From NCBI GenBank assembly GCA_903824495.1, contig CAIJXB010000016.1, positions 53,112 through 117,111 on the forward strand: DNA of 64,000 nt. The letters are read 5' to 3'. The stretch comes from an uncultured Chlamydiae bacterium (lineage in GTDB: Bacteria > Chlamydiota > Chlamydiia > Chlamydiales > Rhabdochlamydiaceae). The notes under the pieces are model-generated. The model saw only the letters and a list, made by a program, of their open reading frames with translations. It was not told the origin of the DNA and ran no database searches. Shown here piece by piece: positions 41,101 to 56,100 of the stretch. Every line of letters starts with the position of its first letter. Position 1 is the first letter of the stretch. Position numbers and translations under genes: made by a program.

Positions 41101-44100
41101 TATTACAGAAACCGGTGGAACTGTTACGTTTAATGGAGATGTGAGCACGAGCACAGTCACAGGGATTACAATTAGTGCCAACAACTTTGTTCGAAATGGG
41201 GGGATTACCGCTTCGAATGGAGGGGCGTTGATCGGAAACTTTACAGGATCTATCACGGGAGGAAGTCCAACACCAGTCATAGCAGGCTCTATCGCTTTTA
41301 CCAGTTCCGCTACTTTAAATGGTGGAGGTACAATAATTGCAACGACAGGTGGCATTACTTATAATGCCAATATCAGGATGCTTGCGAATGCGTCTATCGA
41401 TACTAGCCAATCAGGAGGTAATATTGTCTTCAATGGCACGATTGATTCAAATACAGGAGCTCAAGGTCTTACTGTCAATGCAGGTACCGGAAGCATTACT
41501 TTTGGTGCTACTCTTGGAGGAACAACAGCTCTTAACTCTTTAACTGCAACGGCAAGTTCCATCACATTAAATAATGTTGGAGGAGCCTCTGCTGGAATTT
41601 CGGGAGCAGCGACTTTGACAGCAAGCTCCCTCATTACTTTATCCGGAACGACTTATCACTACAATTCTCAGAGCTACATTGCTCCTTCTGTTGTTTTAAG
41701 CAGTGGAAGCACTACAACTTTGACAAGTGATAATACTCCGATTTCATTTACAGCGACTGCAATCACCCTTGGAACAGGAACGAATGTAACGATCAACTCA
41801 AACGGAAGCGGCAGCGGAGCTATTACTCTTTCTCCGCTAGATGCTGCGACAGGAAATTTACGCACCGTGATACTCAATTCAGGCACAGATGCCTTGAGCC
41901 TTTCTACGATTGGAACCGCTACAAGCGGCGAGTTTGCTTCTGTATCTCTCACTGGTGGTAATATTTCTATTGGTGGGAATATCGTATCAAATGCCGTGAC
42001 CTTCTCATCAAGTGGTACAATTTTCCTCGGTGCTAATATTACGACCACTGGAAATTCTTTAGTATTTCCAGTTCCTGTTGTTCGTAATGGAAATACGGGC
42101 TCCATTTTGACAACAGGAGGGTCTGCAATTACCTTTAGCAGTACGCTTGATGGAGATGCTGACAACACAAGAAATCTGACTCTTGTAGCGGGAGCTGGAA
42201 GCATCACATTCACAGGCGCTGTTGGAGCTACACATCCACTTAATACGTTGACAATTTCAAGCGCAAACAACGTCACAGCTTCATCTACGATGAACGCCTC
42301 CAGCTTAACTCAAACAGCAGGAACAGGAACGACTACTTTTAGCGGGGCTCTTTCTACTACAAATGTTTTAGGAATCAGCCTTACAGGAACCTCGTTCACT
42401 TTTAATGGAGCTGTTAGCACGACAAATGCAGGGCCATTTGTTGTTATCAATAGCGGGACTCTTACAATGGGATCTGGAGCTACTTTAAATTTAAGTAGCG
42501 GTCTAACTCAATCAGGGACTGGAACTGTCAGCTTAGCTAATAGTATCACTGCAGCAAATGATGTTTCATTTGCGGGTAGTTTGACCTTGGCCGGATCTAC
42601 TTCGATTTCAACGGCGGCAGCTGGAAAATCGATCACATTTTCTAGCACCATCAATGGAGCAAACAATTTAACTCTTACATCGGGAACAGGAAGCATTACT
42701 TTTTCTGGTGTTATAGGTGGAACTACGAGAATTGGAGCTTTAGTAGTGAGCTCAGCGACCAATATTACAACTCAGGCCGTCAGTGCAGGATCTATTAATT
42801 TCAATTGGAGTACTGGGACGTTAACTTTAGGTGGAGCGATCAATACAAATGGAGCTCTTGGTATTACATTCACCGGAGCTAACTATGTAAATAATGGATC
42901 GATTACAACAACAGGATCCTCTCCGGGAGACGGCCCTTGGAATATCGCAACAACAGGTACTGTTTTAGGAACTCCTATTGGTCCGGCTGATGTATGGGGA
43001 TCGATCACGCAATCATCAACCGGTAGCTCATCTTTAGCTGGAACTTTTACAAGTCATACCGGCGATATCAGCACCGCGCATAATGTTACCTTGGTGGGTC
43101 CTATAACAGTAAATACCTTGAGCGGGGGTACGTTTACTATGAATGGCACTGCTGATGGAACTTTTGCAGTAACGATCAACTCGTTTGGTGGAAACGTTGT
43201 TTTTAACCAAAGCTTGGGGGCTGCAACACCTCTTGGTGCAATGACGATTGCAGGCGCAAACAATGTGACTACTCAAAGCCTCCAAGCGACATCGTTTACA
43301 CAAACAGCAGGAACGGGAACAACACTATTTAATGGAGCTGTTACAACAACAGGTTCTGCAGGGATTTCTATTGCAACATCTGCTGTAACTCGGGGTGCTG
43401 CAATCACAGCTTCAGGTACGGGTGGAATTACCATTACAAATAGTGGACTTTTCACAAGTACAGCAGCTGGTAACATTACAGCAGCTGGCGCATTTACCCA
43501 AAATGGCAGTGGTAGTGTCACAATCAGCGGCTCAGTGATTACACTGGGCAGTAATATTTCATTCTCAAGTCCGATCACAATGGGCGGCGATCTTTTACTT
43601 GATACAGGAACCGGGACTGGAAGCATTACACTAAGTCAAACAGTCGGGGGAGCTTACAACCTAACCCTTGATGGAAATAGCGGTAACATCACTTTAAGTG
43701 GAGATGTAGGAACAACAGGTTCCCACATCAGCAGTTTTGCAATTACAAGTGGTGCGAATGTCTCGACACAAGGAATTTATGCTACTACCATAACACAGGC
43801 TCAAGGTTCTGGAACAAGCACCTTTGGAATCCTTAATACGAATGCAATAGGGGGAATCTCCCTTACTGGTACCGCATTCTCCTTTGGAGGAGCGATCACC
43901 ACGACCTCTTCAGGACCTATGAGTGTGCTCAGCTCAGGAATGTCTACTTATACTTCCTCTGCTGCAGCAAATATAGCCGGAGCCTTTACTCAAACAGGAT
44001 CTGCAACTCTTTCTAATTCTATGACAATCGGAGGAGCTGCTCTACTCATAAATAGTGTGACACTTTCAGGTAGTGCCACCGTATCGACTGCTGCTGCCAA

Positions 44101-47100
44101 TCAAAACATCACATTCTCTTCAACCATTGATGGAGGGGGGAATTTAACGCTTGCTGCCGGATCTGGCACCATTACCCTTACCGGAGTAGTTGGAGGAACG
44201 ACGCGCATTGGGAACTTGGCAGTCAGCAGCGTCGGAAATTTAACAGCTGCAAACATCACAGCAGCGACCTTTACTCAAACAGCCGGCAGCGGCACTTCGA
44301 CATTCCAGAGTTTGAATACAAATGGAGCTGGTGGAATTAACAAAACAGGAACGAATTTTGTTCGTAATGGATCCATTGTTACAACAAATGGAGGCTCGTT
44401 AACAGTCAATAATAGCGGCACTTTGACTGTTGTGGCAGGGGGAACTACAATCATTTCCGGCTCTTATAATCAAACAGGATCAGGAGCTGTTTCTATCGGA
44501 GAGACAATCACTGCTGCAGGAGGGGTTTCCTTTGCAGGACCGATTAAAATGAGCTCCAGTTTAACTCTTAATTCAAGTGCTGGGACTGGAGGGATTTCCT
44601 TTACAAATACAGTCGATGCCGCAACTTCTGGCATTCAAAACCTAACTCTGACGGCAGGTACTGGAAACATTACGGCGACAGCTGCGATTGGAGGAACAAC
44701 AAGAATTGGGATTTTGACTGTTAATAGCGTCAAAGACATGACAATAGTGGCTCTTACCGCAACGTCGATCAATATAACCGAAACGGGGGGAACTCTCCAT
44801 TTTGGTGGAGATGTCAATACTAACGCTCCAGCTGGAATTACACTCAATATTAACAACCTTTTCCGGGGGGGGGCTGTTACTGCGACGAATGGAGGCCCGA
44901 TCAATGTTACGTTTACAGGAACACTTACAGGTGCTAGTTCAAGTCCAGTTACTGGAGGGTCTATAAATGTTACAGGGTCTGCGCTCAATTTCTTAGGTAC
45001 GGTTATTGCAACATCAGGGGCAATTACTTACAATGTGCCAAGCATTACTTTGCTCGGGGCCGCTACCTTTGATAGCAGCGCAGGAGGGGGAGATATTACT
45101 GTCAATGGTACAATTGATAGTAATGCGTCCCCCATATCTCCTCCTCTAAATTTCACATTTAATGCCGGTGCTGGAAGTATCCATTTGAATGGTGCTATTG
45201 GAGGAACGACTCCTATTAATAACGTTTCCATCACAGCTGCGAATAATGTTACAACCGGAGCGATCAGCTCGGCTGTAATTTCTGCATCGGGGATCACGGG
45301 TCTTGCGACATTTGGGGGCGCTTTAGTAACAAGTGGATCTTCAGGTATTTCCGTATCGGCTAATCAGGTCGTCACAAATTCTAATGTTACAACAACAGGA
45401 ACAGGACCCGTAACCATTGCTCTTACAGGATCGGGATCCCTTTCTATTGCAAATTCTACTACCTATTCTCTTGATGGGGCCTTTTCCCAAACAGGATCTG
45501 GAACGGTATCAACAGGCGGCTCCATTACAACAACCAATGATGCAATTGGTTTTGCAGCTCCTGTTACGTTAACAAGTAATGTGGCTCTAAATACTGGAGC
45601 AGGAGCTGGAAACATCACGTTCTCAAGCACAGTTGATGGTACGACCTCAGGATCTCAAGCTTTGACACTCACAGCTGGAACAGGAAGTATTACTGCCTCC
45701 GGAGCGATTGGAGGAACCACGAGAATTGGGGTCTTTACGGTTAATAGCGCTACGAATGTGACGGTAGCAGCGCTTAGCGCTGCCGCTGTCAGTATCACTG
45801 AAACTGGCGGAACGGTTACTTTCGGTGGGGATCTCAATACCAATACAGTCTCTGGAATTACTCTAAATGTGAATAACATTTTCAGAGGAGGAGGTTTTAC
45901 AGCGACAAATGGTGGGCCTTTAATTGCGAACTTTACAGGAACAATTACAGGTGCAAGTTCAAGTCCTCTTAGAGTCGGTTCTGTACTAGTGACAAACTTA
46001 GGTGTAGGAGTTCTGAATTTCCAAGGCAGTGTCATTACAGACACAGCGGGAAGCACTTATAATACAGCTCTCAATCTTATTGGACCTTCGACATTCAATA
46101 CAAGCGCCGCCAATGGAAACATTGTCTTTGGTAGTACAATAGATGGAGCTCAAAACCTCACTCTTACTGCTGGAACCGGCAGTGTTCAGCTCAGTGGTAG
46201 TTTAGGCTCTACAACGCCTTTAGCAGCTTTTTCTATTACAAGCGCTACAAATGCTACAACTAGTGCGATAAGTGCCGCTTCGATTTCTTTATCAGGAGTT
46301 ACAGGTCTTGCGACATTTGGCGGCGCTTTAGCGACGACTGGAGCTACAGGGATTTCTATCACAGCCGCTCAAGCTACGATCAATTCTACGATTACAACGT
46401 CAAATAGCGGACCTGTTACCATTGTTCACACAGGAGCTCTTACTCTTCCATTCGGTTCTACTGTTTCAAGTTCAGGTGCTTTTTCAGAATCTGGCGGAGG
46501 AGCAGTTTCTTTAGGAGCAAACATTGCTACTAGCAGTGCTAATGTGAGCTTTGCAGATGCGATCACTTTGACTCATGATGTCACAATGGATACGGGCGTA
46601 GGGGCAGGAAGCATTACCTTGGCAAGTACAGTGAATGGAGCTTTTTGTCTGACTCTGACGGCAGGCTCTGGCAATGTTACTTTTGGAGGAGCCCTTACGA
46701 TTAATTGTCTGTCAGCAACGGGCACTACAATTACGCAGCCAGTTAGCATTACGACAACAAATGCAGTAGCTCTGACAGGTTCTCTTAATATGGGAGCTAA
46801 CATCACGACCACAAATAGCAATATTACAATTACGGGGAACGTCACAAGAACACTTACCAATAACGTGACGCTTTCAACAGGATCTGGCGCCGGCAATATC
46901 AATATCACAGGAACGATCAATGGTAACATAGCAGGAAGAAATTTAACCCTTAGCGTAGGGACTGGAACCGTTACCACGGGAGGAACTGTTGGTGGAACGA
47001 TTCCTCTAACCACACTCTCAATTACAGGAGCTAGTGCAACGCTTGCAAGCATCGGTGCTACCTCTTCTTCTACACAAGGGAACTTAACGATAAATGTTAC

Positions 47101-50100
47101 TGGAGTCGTTACCTTTACAGGGACAAGTTATCAAGGGGCTACGCAAAGCTACACGGCCGGAAGCTATAGTTATACAGCAGGATCCCCCATTACCGTTGCA
47201 TCAGGAGGAGGCACTGTTACCTATAATACCGGAGCTATTGCAATCAGTAATAATCTGACAGTGAATAGTAACGGCGGTGTAATCACCTTAACGGATTTAA
47301 CAGGAGCCGGGCAGACACTCAATATAAATGCGGCAACAGGAACCGTAAATCTTACGAATGTTGGAACGCTCGCAGATCCTCTGGCAGCTGTTAATGTCAC
47401 AGCAACATCCTTCTCACTTTCAGGAACGAGCTATCCTGATATTACCTTCACGCCATCGTCTGTCACAAATGTCTTCGGAGCGATATCAGGACCTATCACC
47501 TATGGTCCTGTTGTCGTCACAGGAGATGTGATTTTTACAGGAGAGTTTACGTTCAGTAGCACCGTGAACTCAGATGGACTTTCTCCTCACGCTGTGGTCA
47601 TCAATCCAGGAGCTGGTAATTCAGTTGTATTTGATGGACTAGTAGGGAACACATCTCCTTTAACATCCCTTACTATCGGTGCAGGACAAGATGTAACGAT
47701 CAATGATAGCATGATCGTCGGCTCGTTTACTCAGACGGGAGGAACTGGTACTACGACAATTGTGGCAGGAATTGATGCTACAATTGGAGGGATCAGTATT
47801 ACTACAAGCGATATTATGATCAGTGGATCGACGATCACGACTAATAACGCGCCTGCTATTTTTACAGGCAATCTTACTGCAGCAGGAGCTACTTTTAATC
47901 TCGATGGAGCCTTTACGCAAAGCGGGGGAACCGTCAGTATTGGAGGTGACATCTTAACAACGGATGATGCCGTTTCCTTTGGAGGGGCTGTTACGTTAAC
48001 TAGTAATTTAAGTATTGATACGATCAGTACGGGAGGAGGCGCCCCTATTACATTCTCAAGTACGGTTGATCAGCCTTTCAATGTAAGCTTGGCAGCTGGC
48101 ACGGGCGCTATTACTTTTGGAAGTGCAGTTGGGGGGGGAGCTTGTCTCGGGGATGTAACGATTGTAAGTGCCAGTGATGTTACAGCAGCAGCATTTTGTG
48201 CTGCCTCTTTAACACAAACTTCTGGAACTGGTACGACAACTTTAAATGGAGCCGTTAGCACAAGTACTGAAGAGGGAGTTCACCTCACAGGAAGCGCTTT
48301 TGCAATCAATAGCACGATTACAACAACTACTACGGGTCCTGTTGCGATCCATAATACAGGAGCTCTTACGTTCGGAGCGTCTGCTGGGGTGAGCGCAAGT
48401 GGAGCCTTCACTCAAACAGGCGGCGGCTCTGTGGCACTTAGTGGAACAATTGCAACAGGCGGGATCATCTCTATTGCAAGCGCAGCAACGCTTGCCAATC
48501 CGACAATTTTAGATACTTCCATTAACTCAACAAACATTACGCTTTCAAGCACCATCGATGGTCCAAGTTCTTTAGAGCTTAATTTAGGATCAGGAGGTGA
48601 TCTTGTCATTGCAGGGAGTGTGGGAGGCACTACTCGAGTAGGAGCTTTTACAATAGATAATGCGAATAATGTAACAACGGGCAATATTACGGCGACTAGG
48701 ATCACCCAGACAGCAGGTGTTGGAACCTCTACTTTTGGAGCTCTCAATACAAGTCTTATTGGTGGCATTTCTTTGACAGGAACAAAATTTTCTATCAGCG
48801 GCAATATAATCACCGCAGCCTCAGGTCCCGCCTCCATTTCAAATACAGGGCTGCTCACTCTTGCAGCAGGATCCAGCACTTCGATTTCTGGAACATTCAC
48901 TCAAAGTGGCGGAGGAGATGTAACTCTTTCTGGAACGCTCCTTACAACAGGAGGCTCCATCTCGTTTGCAAATCCGGTGAGTTTATCAGCTACTACGACA
49001 GTTTCAAACAGCTCAGGAAGCGGCAATATCACGTTTAGCGATACGGTAAATGGATCGCAAAACCTCACCGTGACTGCAGGAACCGGAGATCTTCTTTTCT
49101 CTACAGGTGTTGGAAACTTAAATCGTCTCAATGTGCTCACAGTGCAAAGCGCTACTAACATCACATATCAAGCAGTTTCAGCAGGTTCTATTGTTCAACA
49201 AGGAAGCTCTGGCACTACACTGATTTCCGGATCCTTGAATGCTTCCGGAGCTTCCGGTATTTCCTTAACGGGAACAACATTCACACAAAATGGTACCCTA
49301 ATAACTACTGCAAGTAGCGGACCGATTACAATAGCAAACACAGGCACCTGGACACAAGGTGCAGGGGTTCAAGCAGCCGGAGGATTTACTCAAAGCGGTG
49401 GAGGCGCTTCTGTGCTCACTGGATCGATTACAACATCAAGTAGTAATATTTCCATTGCAGGACCTACTACGTTGGCTGGCACTACAACATTGAGCTCTGG
49501 AGGTAGTGGTGGTGGAAGTATCAGCTTAGGAACGGTCGATGGCGCTAATGATTTAAATTTAACAGCCGGGACAGGAAATATTACATTGAGTGGTAGCATC
49601 GGAGCCACAACACCAATTGGAACCCTTACTATTAACTCTGCTGCAACTGTAACAACGGGAAATATTGCAGCTACGGCTATCTCTCAAGCATCAGGTAGTG
49701 GAACAACAACACTTGGAGGAAGCATTGCTACAACAGGAGTGGCAGGTATTAGTTTGACAGGCGCCGCTTTTGCAATCAATGGTTCAGTAACTACGACAAC
49801 AGGCAGTACGGGCGCTAATATGAGCGTTGGCAATACCGGCGCGCTCTCTTTTGGCTCCGGTGCAAGCCTTAGTCTTGCGGGTGGTTTTTCTCAAACCGGA
49901 ACAGGATCCGTATCTCTTCGGGGAGCTATTACAACAGGAGATGCTGTTTCATTCCAAGGAGCGGTTTCAATCCCTTCTTCAGCTACTTCGACAATCGACT
50001 CTTCTTTAAATAACAGTTCGATTGAGTTTTTAACTACGCTCAGTGGTCCAGGTGCCCTTACAGTAACTCTTGGATCAGGAGACTTTACATTGAATGCGAG

Positions 50101-53100
50101 TGCCGGAACGAGCACTGCACTTTCCTCTCTCACTATTAATAGTGCAGGAACTGTTTCAACACAGGCAGTGACTGCCGGCACTATTACGCAATCTGCAGGG
50201 TCTGTTTTGAGCACATTTAATGGGGACCTTACTGCAACCGGCAGCGGCGGTATCAGCCTTACAGGGACAGCAATTACATTTGTAGGGAATGCAACTTCGG
50301 CAGGTCCTCTTTCCATTGTGAACACTTCTACTTTGACAACAACTGTTGATAAAATTCTTGCTTCAACAGGAGCCTTTAGCCAATCAGGTGGTGGCTCTGT
50401 GTCACTAGCTGGAACCGTTGCAACGACAAATCAAAACCTTTCTTTTGCAGATGAAATTACTCTTATCGAGACAGCAGCGCTAACGACTGGCAGTGGTGCA
50501 GGAGATATTACCTTATCGAGCACTGTCGATGGAGCTCAAAACCTTACGTTGACAGCCGGGACAGGAAATATCACTGTCAGTGGGGCCATGGGGGGAACAA
50601 CTCGTTTGGGCAACATAATCGTCGTAAGTGCCACGAATGAAAACCTTGCTTCCGTTATTGCAAGTTCCTTTACTCAGCAATCCTTAAGCGGTCAGTTTTC
50701 TCTCATTGGAGCCTTTGATACCAATGGACCTGGTGGAATCAGCCTAACAGGAAATAACTTCTTTAGACAAGGATCTCTGGTTACAACCAACGGAGGGAAT
50801 CTTACGTTCCTTAATACGGGATCTGTAACAGGCGCTCCAGGCAATACGGCCAATGTAAGCGGGCAGTGGAAGCAGCTTGCAGGGAGCACAGGAACAGTGA
50901 ACCTTGGAGGCACGATTACCGCAAATGGTGGCTTCATTATTATTGGGCCATTTTCCTTAGTAGGAGATGCAATTTTAGATGCTAGCGGAGGATCTGGAGG
51001 GGTATCGATTGCAAATACGGTGAATGGAGCCCATGCCTTTACAATCAGTGCAGGAACAGGAAATGTATTTATCACGCAGACCATCGGCGGCACTACAGCT
51101 CTTTCTTCTCTGACAATTACAGGAAATGAGATTGAAATTGCGAACATAGGCGGAGTTTCTGCTGGGGTTACAGGATTGACTTCGATGATATCTGCGGGTA
51201 CTCCAGAGTTCAATGGTACTATCTATAATGCAGGAGCTCAAACGTATAATGCTGCCCTACGGTTTAATATGTTAGGGGGAGCTACTACTACGTTTTCCTC
51301 TAATGGATCTGCCATTACCTTCCAAGGAGGAGAAATTCTTCTTGGTACAGGAACTAATCTGACGATCAATACAAGCGGGGGGGCTTTAACTACAGGTGCT
51401 ATTCAAGCGGGAAGCAGCAGCGGTAGATCGCTGATTCTTTCAGCAGGCACTGGAAATATTCAAGTCGGAGCAATAGGTCTTGCAGGGGATGGAGAATTTG
51501 CTTCAGCTTCCTTAAGCGGTGGAACCATTACTTTAGGTGGAGCATTGATCGCAAATACCATTACACTGGCTCCAACAACTACGCTCAATGTCGGAGGCAA
51601 TATTACTTCCGTTAATACTCCGATTACATTCCCATCAGCCGTAGTTTTAAATAGCAGCTTGGTGATCTCAACAGGAACTGGAGGTAATATTACCTTCTCA
51701 TCAACGGTGAATGGATCTTCACCAGACACACAAAATATTTCTCTAGCCGCAGGAACAGGGGATATCACATTCTCTGCAGCTATTGGAAGTAGCGCTGCTA
51801 CTCGTCCTAATCTAGTAACCATCTCCAGCGCTAGAAACGTCTCCATTGGCAATATGGCAGTAGATGGATTTACCCAGTCAGCTGGCTCTGGAACAACGAC
51901 GATCTCAGGTGTAGTTTCAATTGTCAATACCACCGGATTTCAGTTTACAGGGACTAATTTAAACGTTCAAAATACTGCTTCCATTCAGACGGCAGCAGGA
52001 TCTTCTATTGCAGTTGCTAACAGCGGCACACTTACTTTGGCAGGAAGTGCAAATCCAGATGGATCCTTCACACAAACAGGATCCGGAACTACGAATTTTT
52101 CAGGATCTATTCTAACTAATCAAGGTAGCATTTCATTTGTAGGACCTGTTGTTGTATCGGGAACGGCTTCGATGAATAGTTCGACAAATAACCAGCCTAT
52201 TACTTTTTCAAATACTTTGAATGGTTCCGGTAATTTGACACTGGCAGCGGGCAGCGGGGCTGTCACCCTCTCAGCTAATGCGGGAGGAACCACGCCACTC
52301 GGAGCTACGACAGTAACCGCTGGAAACATTACCATTCAGAATCTAGCAGTCTCTTCTTTGAATGCGACTTCAACAGGAACTATGCGTCTTGTTGGGAATC
52401 TTAGCTCTAGTGGCTCTGCCGGTATTACTTTAGTTGGAGTCAATTTTGTTCGAAGCGGAACACTGATTACAACTGGCGGGGGGAGCTTTACCGTAACCAA
52501 TTCAGGATCGATTACGGGAACTGCGATTAACACCACATCGATTGATGGTCAATATATACAAAATGGAACAGGTCCTGTCTTTTTTGCTGGAATCATCACA
52601 ACGAACAACAATGACATCTCCTTTTCAAGCCCCATCACCCTTCTTGCAGGAGGGGGCTTTGATACAGGATCGGGTGCCGGAAACATCACCCTTTCTAGTA
52701 CAGTTGATGGAGCAAGTAGTCTGAGTTTTGCTGCAGGAACGGGCGATATCTTCTTGAATGGAGCTCTTGGAGCTGCGACTCCGCTAGGTGCTATTACAGT
52801 TACATCTGTTGAAACTCTTACAGCAGGAGCCATTTCAGCATCTTCTTTCACTCAAACAAGCGGTTCAGATACATCTACCTTTAATGGAGCCATTACCACA
52901 AGCGGATCTTCAGGGATCAGTATCACAGGAACGAATATCGTTCGAAACGCTGCTTGGACAGCAAACGGAACAGGAGGGATTACTGTTGCCAATACAGGCT
53001 TATTTACAACAATAGCTTCCGGAATAATTCAATCTGTTGGAGCATTCGAGCAAACAGGCACAGGAGCCGTCCTTATTGGTGGAAGCATAATTACAAGCAA

Positions 53101-56100
53101 TGCAGCGATTAGCTTTACAGGACCGATGACACTGAGCGCAGCAACGATATTGAATGCAACAACGGGATTAAGTAGTGGATCAAGTACAGCAAGTATCACG
53201 ATCAGTGGAACTGTCAATGGGGCTCAAAACCTTACATTGAATAGTAGCACAGGCAACATCCTAGTCTCTTCATCTATCGGAGCGATCACAAGGCTTGCGA
53301 CCCTTACTATCACACAAACAGCAAGTGCGAATTTCGCAGCGATTCGTGCAGCAGCAATCACGCAGCTGGCAGGTACGGGGACAACTACTTTTGCAGGAAC
53401 AGTTAATACGAATACGCTAAGCGGCATTGCTCTCGCAGGAAATAATTTCACATTTAGCGGCTCTGTAACGACAACCGCATCAGGTCCTATCACGATTTCA
53501 AATACAGGACTTTTTACGCTTTCTGCAGCTACGACTTCTTCCGGAGCCTTCAATCAAAGTGGCTCTGGATCTTCTCTTTTAAGTAGTTCACTTAGCTCAT
53601 CGAGCTCCATTAATTTTACAGGAGCTGTTAGCACATCAGGATCTGCTTCTCTTACAACTACCTCAAGTCCGATTACACTACTTAGCACCCTTAACGGACC
53701 CGGTAATATCACCTTCAATGCAGGCACAGGCTCTATTAGTATTACTGGAGCAGCTGGAGGGACAACACGACTTGGAGCTATCACCTTCACACAAGCAACG
53801 GATATTACAACAATTGGAATGAGAGCCTCTTCGATCACTCAAAGTGCCGGCGCCGGAATCACAACAATTGTGGGAGATCTTAATACCAATGGCTCTCTAG
53901 GTATGAGTTTTACTGGTACAAACTTTGCAATCACAGGTTCACTCATTTCTACAAATAGTGGACCTTTTACTATCAACAACACCGGTGTCTTGACTCTTGT
54001 AGCAGGAAGCTCCACTCTTATAGATGGAGCCTTTACAGAAAGCGGAACAGGTGGAACGGTTAAGCTGTCTGGACTCATCCACGCCAGTGATGCAAATATC
54101 TCTTTTGCAAATCCGATCACTTTGACAGGGACCACGACCTTGAACAGCGATGGTGGCGGGGACATTCTTATCTCCAGCACAATAGATGGAGCCTATGATC
54201 TTATTTATAATGCAGGAACGGGGAACATCACATTAGCTGCAGCTATCGGTTCTATTACTCCAGTCACGTCTGTTACGATTACGGCAGCTCAGGATGTTTC
54301 AGCCTTAGCTATTTCAGCAGGATCGATTGTGCAAAGTGCAGGAACCGGCACTTCGACTTTTAATGGGGCTTTAACAACAACTCTGCCAGCTGGTATGAGC
54401 TTTACAGGGACAGCTTTTACGTTTAACGCTCCTGTCATCACTACAAATAGCGGCCCGCTTACGATTAACAACGCAGGAGCTCTTATTCTTTCTAGCAGCG
54501 CTCCGATTGCACTTGCAGGAAACTTTAGACAGACGGGATCAGGAGCTGTTTCCTTAGCGACCAGTATTGAAGTTCTAGGATCTCAGCTGCTCTTTACAGG
54601 GTCGATTACCTTAGCTGGAACATCCTCTCTTGACATGGATGGTCTTACTGGCACTGTTACACTTTCAAGTACAGTCAATGGCGCTCAAAACCTAACAATT
54701 GAGTCAGTGGGGTCGATAGTTCTTTCTGGAGTCATTGGAGGAGTAGTCCCTCTAGCTACATTCTCAGCAAGCGAAGCTGCTACTTTAACAGCGGCTGCAA
54801 TTCACGCCTCTGCAATTAACATTACAGGAATCACTTCTCTTGCGACTTTTAATGGCACGCTAACTACGACGGGGGCCTCTGGTATCACCTTGAGTGGGGC
54901 CGGCTTTGCTTTGAATGGCAATGTCACAACAACAGGCAGTGGTCCTCTTGCAATCACCAACTCTTCTTCTTTAACGATCTTGCCGACTTTAACACTTAAC
55001 TTAAGTGGGTCCTTTACTCAAACAGGATCGGGCACTACAAGTGTTGGAGGCACCCTTGAAACAAGCGGCAATGCAATTACCTTTGCGGGCCCCATCCTCC
55101 TTACAGGCGACCTTGCGATGAATTCAGCAGGGGGAAATATTACCTTTGGAACAGACATTGAAGGCGCTCATGCTCTTACAGTTACTGCCGGCTTAGGTAG
55201 TGTGACAGTTCCATCTTCCTTCTCTCTTGCAATACCGCTTGAGAGTTTCACTGTTGTTTCAGCGTATGATATTTCTCTCAATGGAATAGGATCTCCAAGC
55301 TCTATCATGAGCGGAACTTTAAGTCTTACAGCGAGTAACACAATTTCACTCATGAATACAACCTATGCAGCGCACTCGCAGCTTTATGACTCAACAGCGG
55401 ATACTGACTTCATCAATCCAGGACTTGTAACTCTTTTGACAGACGGTGGATCCATTACCTTTGCAAGTAGTGAAGCTCACCTCAATAGCGGAACCGACCT
55501 GCTCATTGAAACAAGTGGCGGAGAGTTTTCATTCGTTTCTATTCATGGAACGAACTTTGAAAACTTAACAATCACTACAGGGTCTGGCTTGGCCTCTTTA
55601 GGAACCCTCCCGAATATCGGCACGATCAACACGGTCACGGTCACTGCAGGTTCTATTGTGCTTAATGGAGCAATGGATCTTGTGAACCCTTCGTTCACAT
55701 CAGAAAACTCGATCCTAAATGCCGGATCACCTGTTGATATTGTCTCAACAAATAACGCGTTTTTCAATGCAATAGGTGGTAATGTTGGAAGCCTTTCAAG
55801 TCCAATCTTGGTTGATACAGCGCAAGAGATTATAGCAGGAGCTTGCAGCACCTGTTTAGCCGATTTTAATGGTTCATCTGCTGATAACACAGTCCATGCC
55901 TATGCACCGAATCCTCCTTGTATCATCTATTTCAATGGAGTTAAAATTAAGGACTGTGGAGTTTCTCCACCACCACCTCCGTCACCCACACCATCGCCAT
56001 CATCAAACCATGGTAGATTAAGAGGATCTCACTTCTTTGCAGTAGAGGGGATGTATGATTCAGAGTTCAATCTCTCTAGCGACTACTACTTCTTCACCTA

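Larger units (their letters stand above)
39000..55250 (+). repeat. Class II repeat array in the giant exoprotein (about 450-bp units)
   Basis: Units of about 150 residues between the module Y copies. Pattern: NVTAANITA, FTQTAGTGTSTF, LNTNGAGGISLTGTNF, ITTTNSGP, SGAFTQTGSGAVSIGG, ISFAGPVTL, GAGNITFSSTVDGA, NLTLTAGTGNIT and GAIGGTTRIG. Blocks at about 39540, 40540 and 44200 are especially close in DNA and carry the shared TQTAGSGTSTFQSLNTN. Confidence 0.8.

Noticed and set aside
30700..55250. Regular repeats as a possible CRISPR array or minisatellite
   Set aside because: The period is 300-450 bp, all units are degenerate and in frame with one coding sequence, and there are no short identical repeats with unique spacers.
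30244..55890. Many long antisense open frames opposite the giant exoprotein gene
   Set aside because: They are shadows: the repetitive, Thr/Ser/Gly/Ala-rich sense codons leave the opposite frame open. The antisense products are low-complexity (Val/Pro/Ala-rich), lack ribosome sites and repeat with the sense units.
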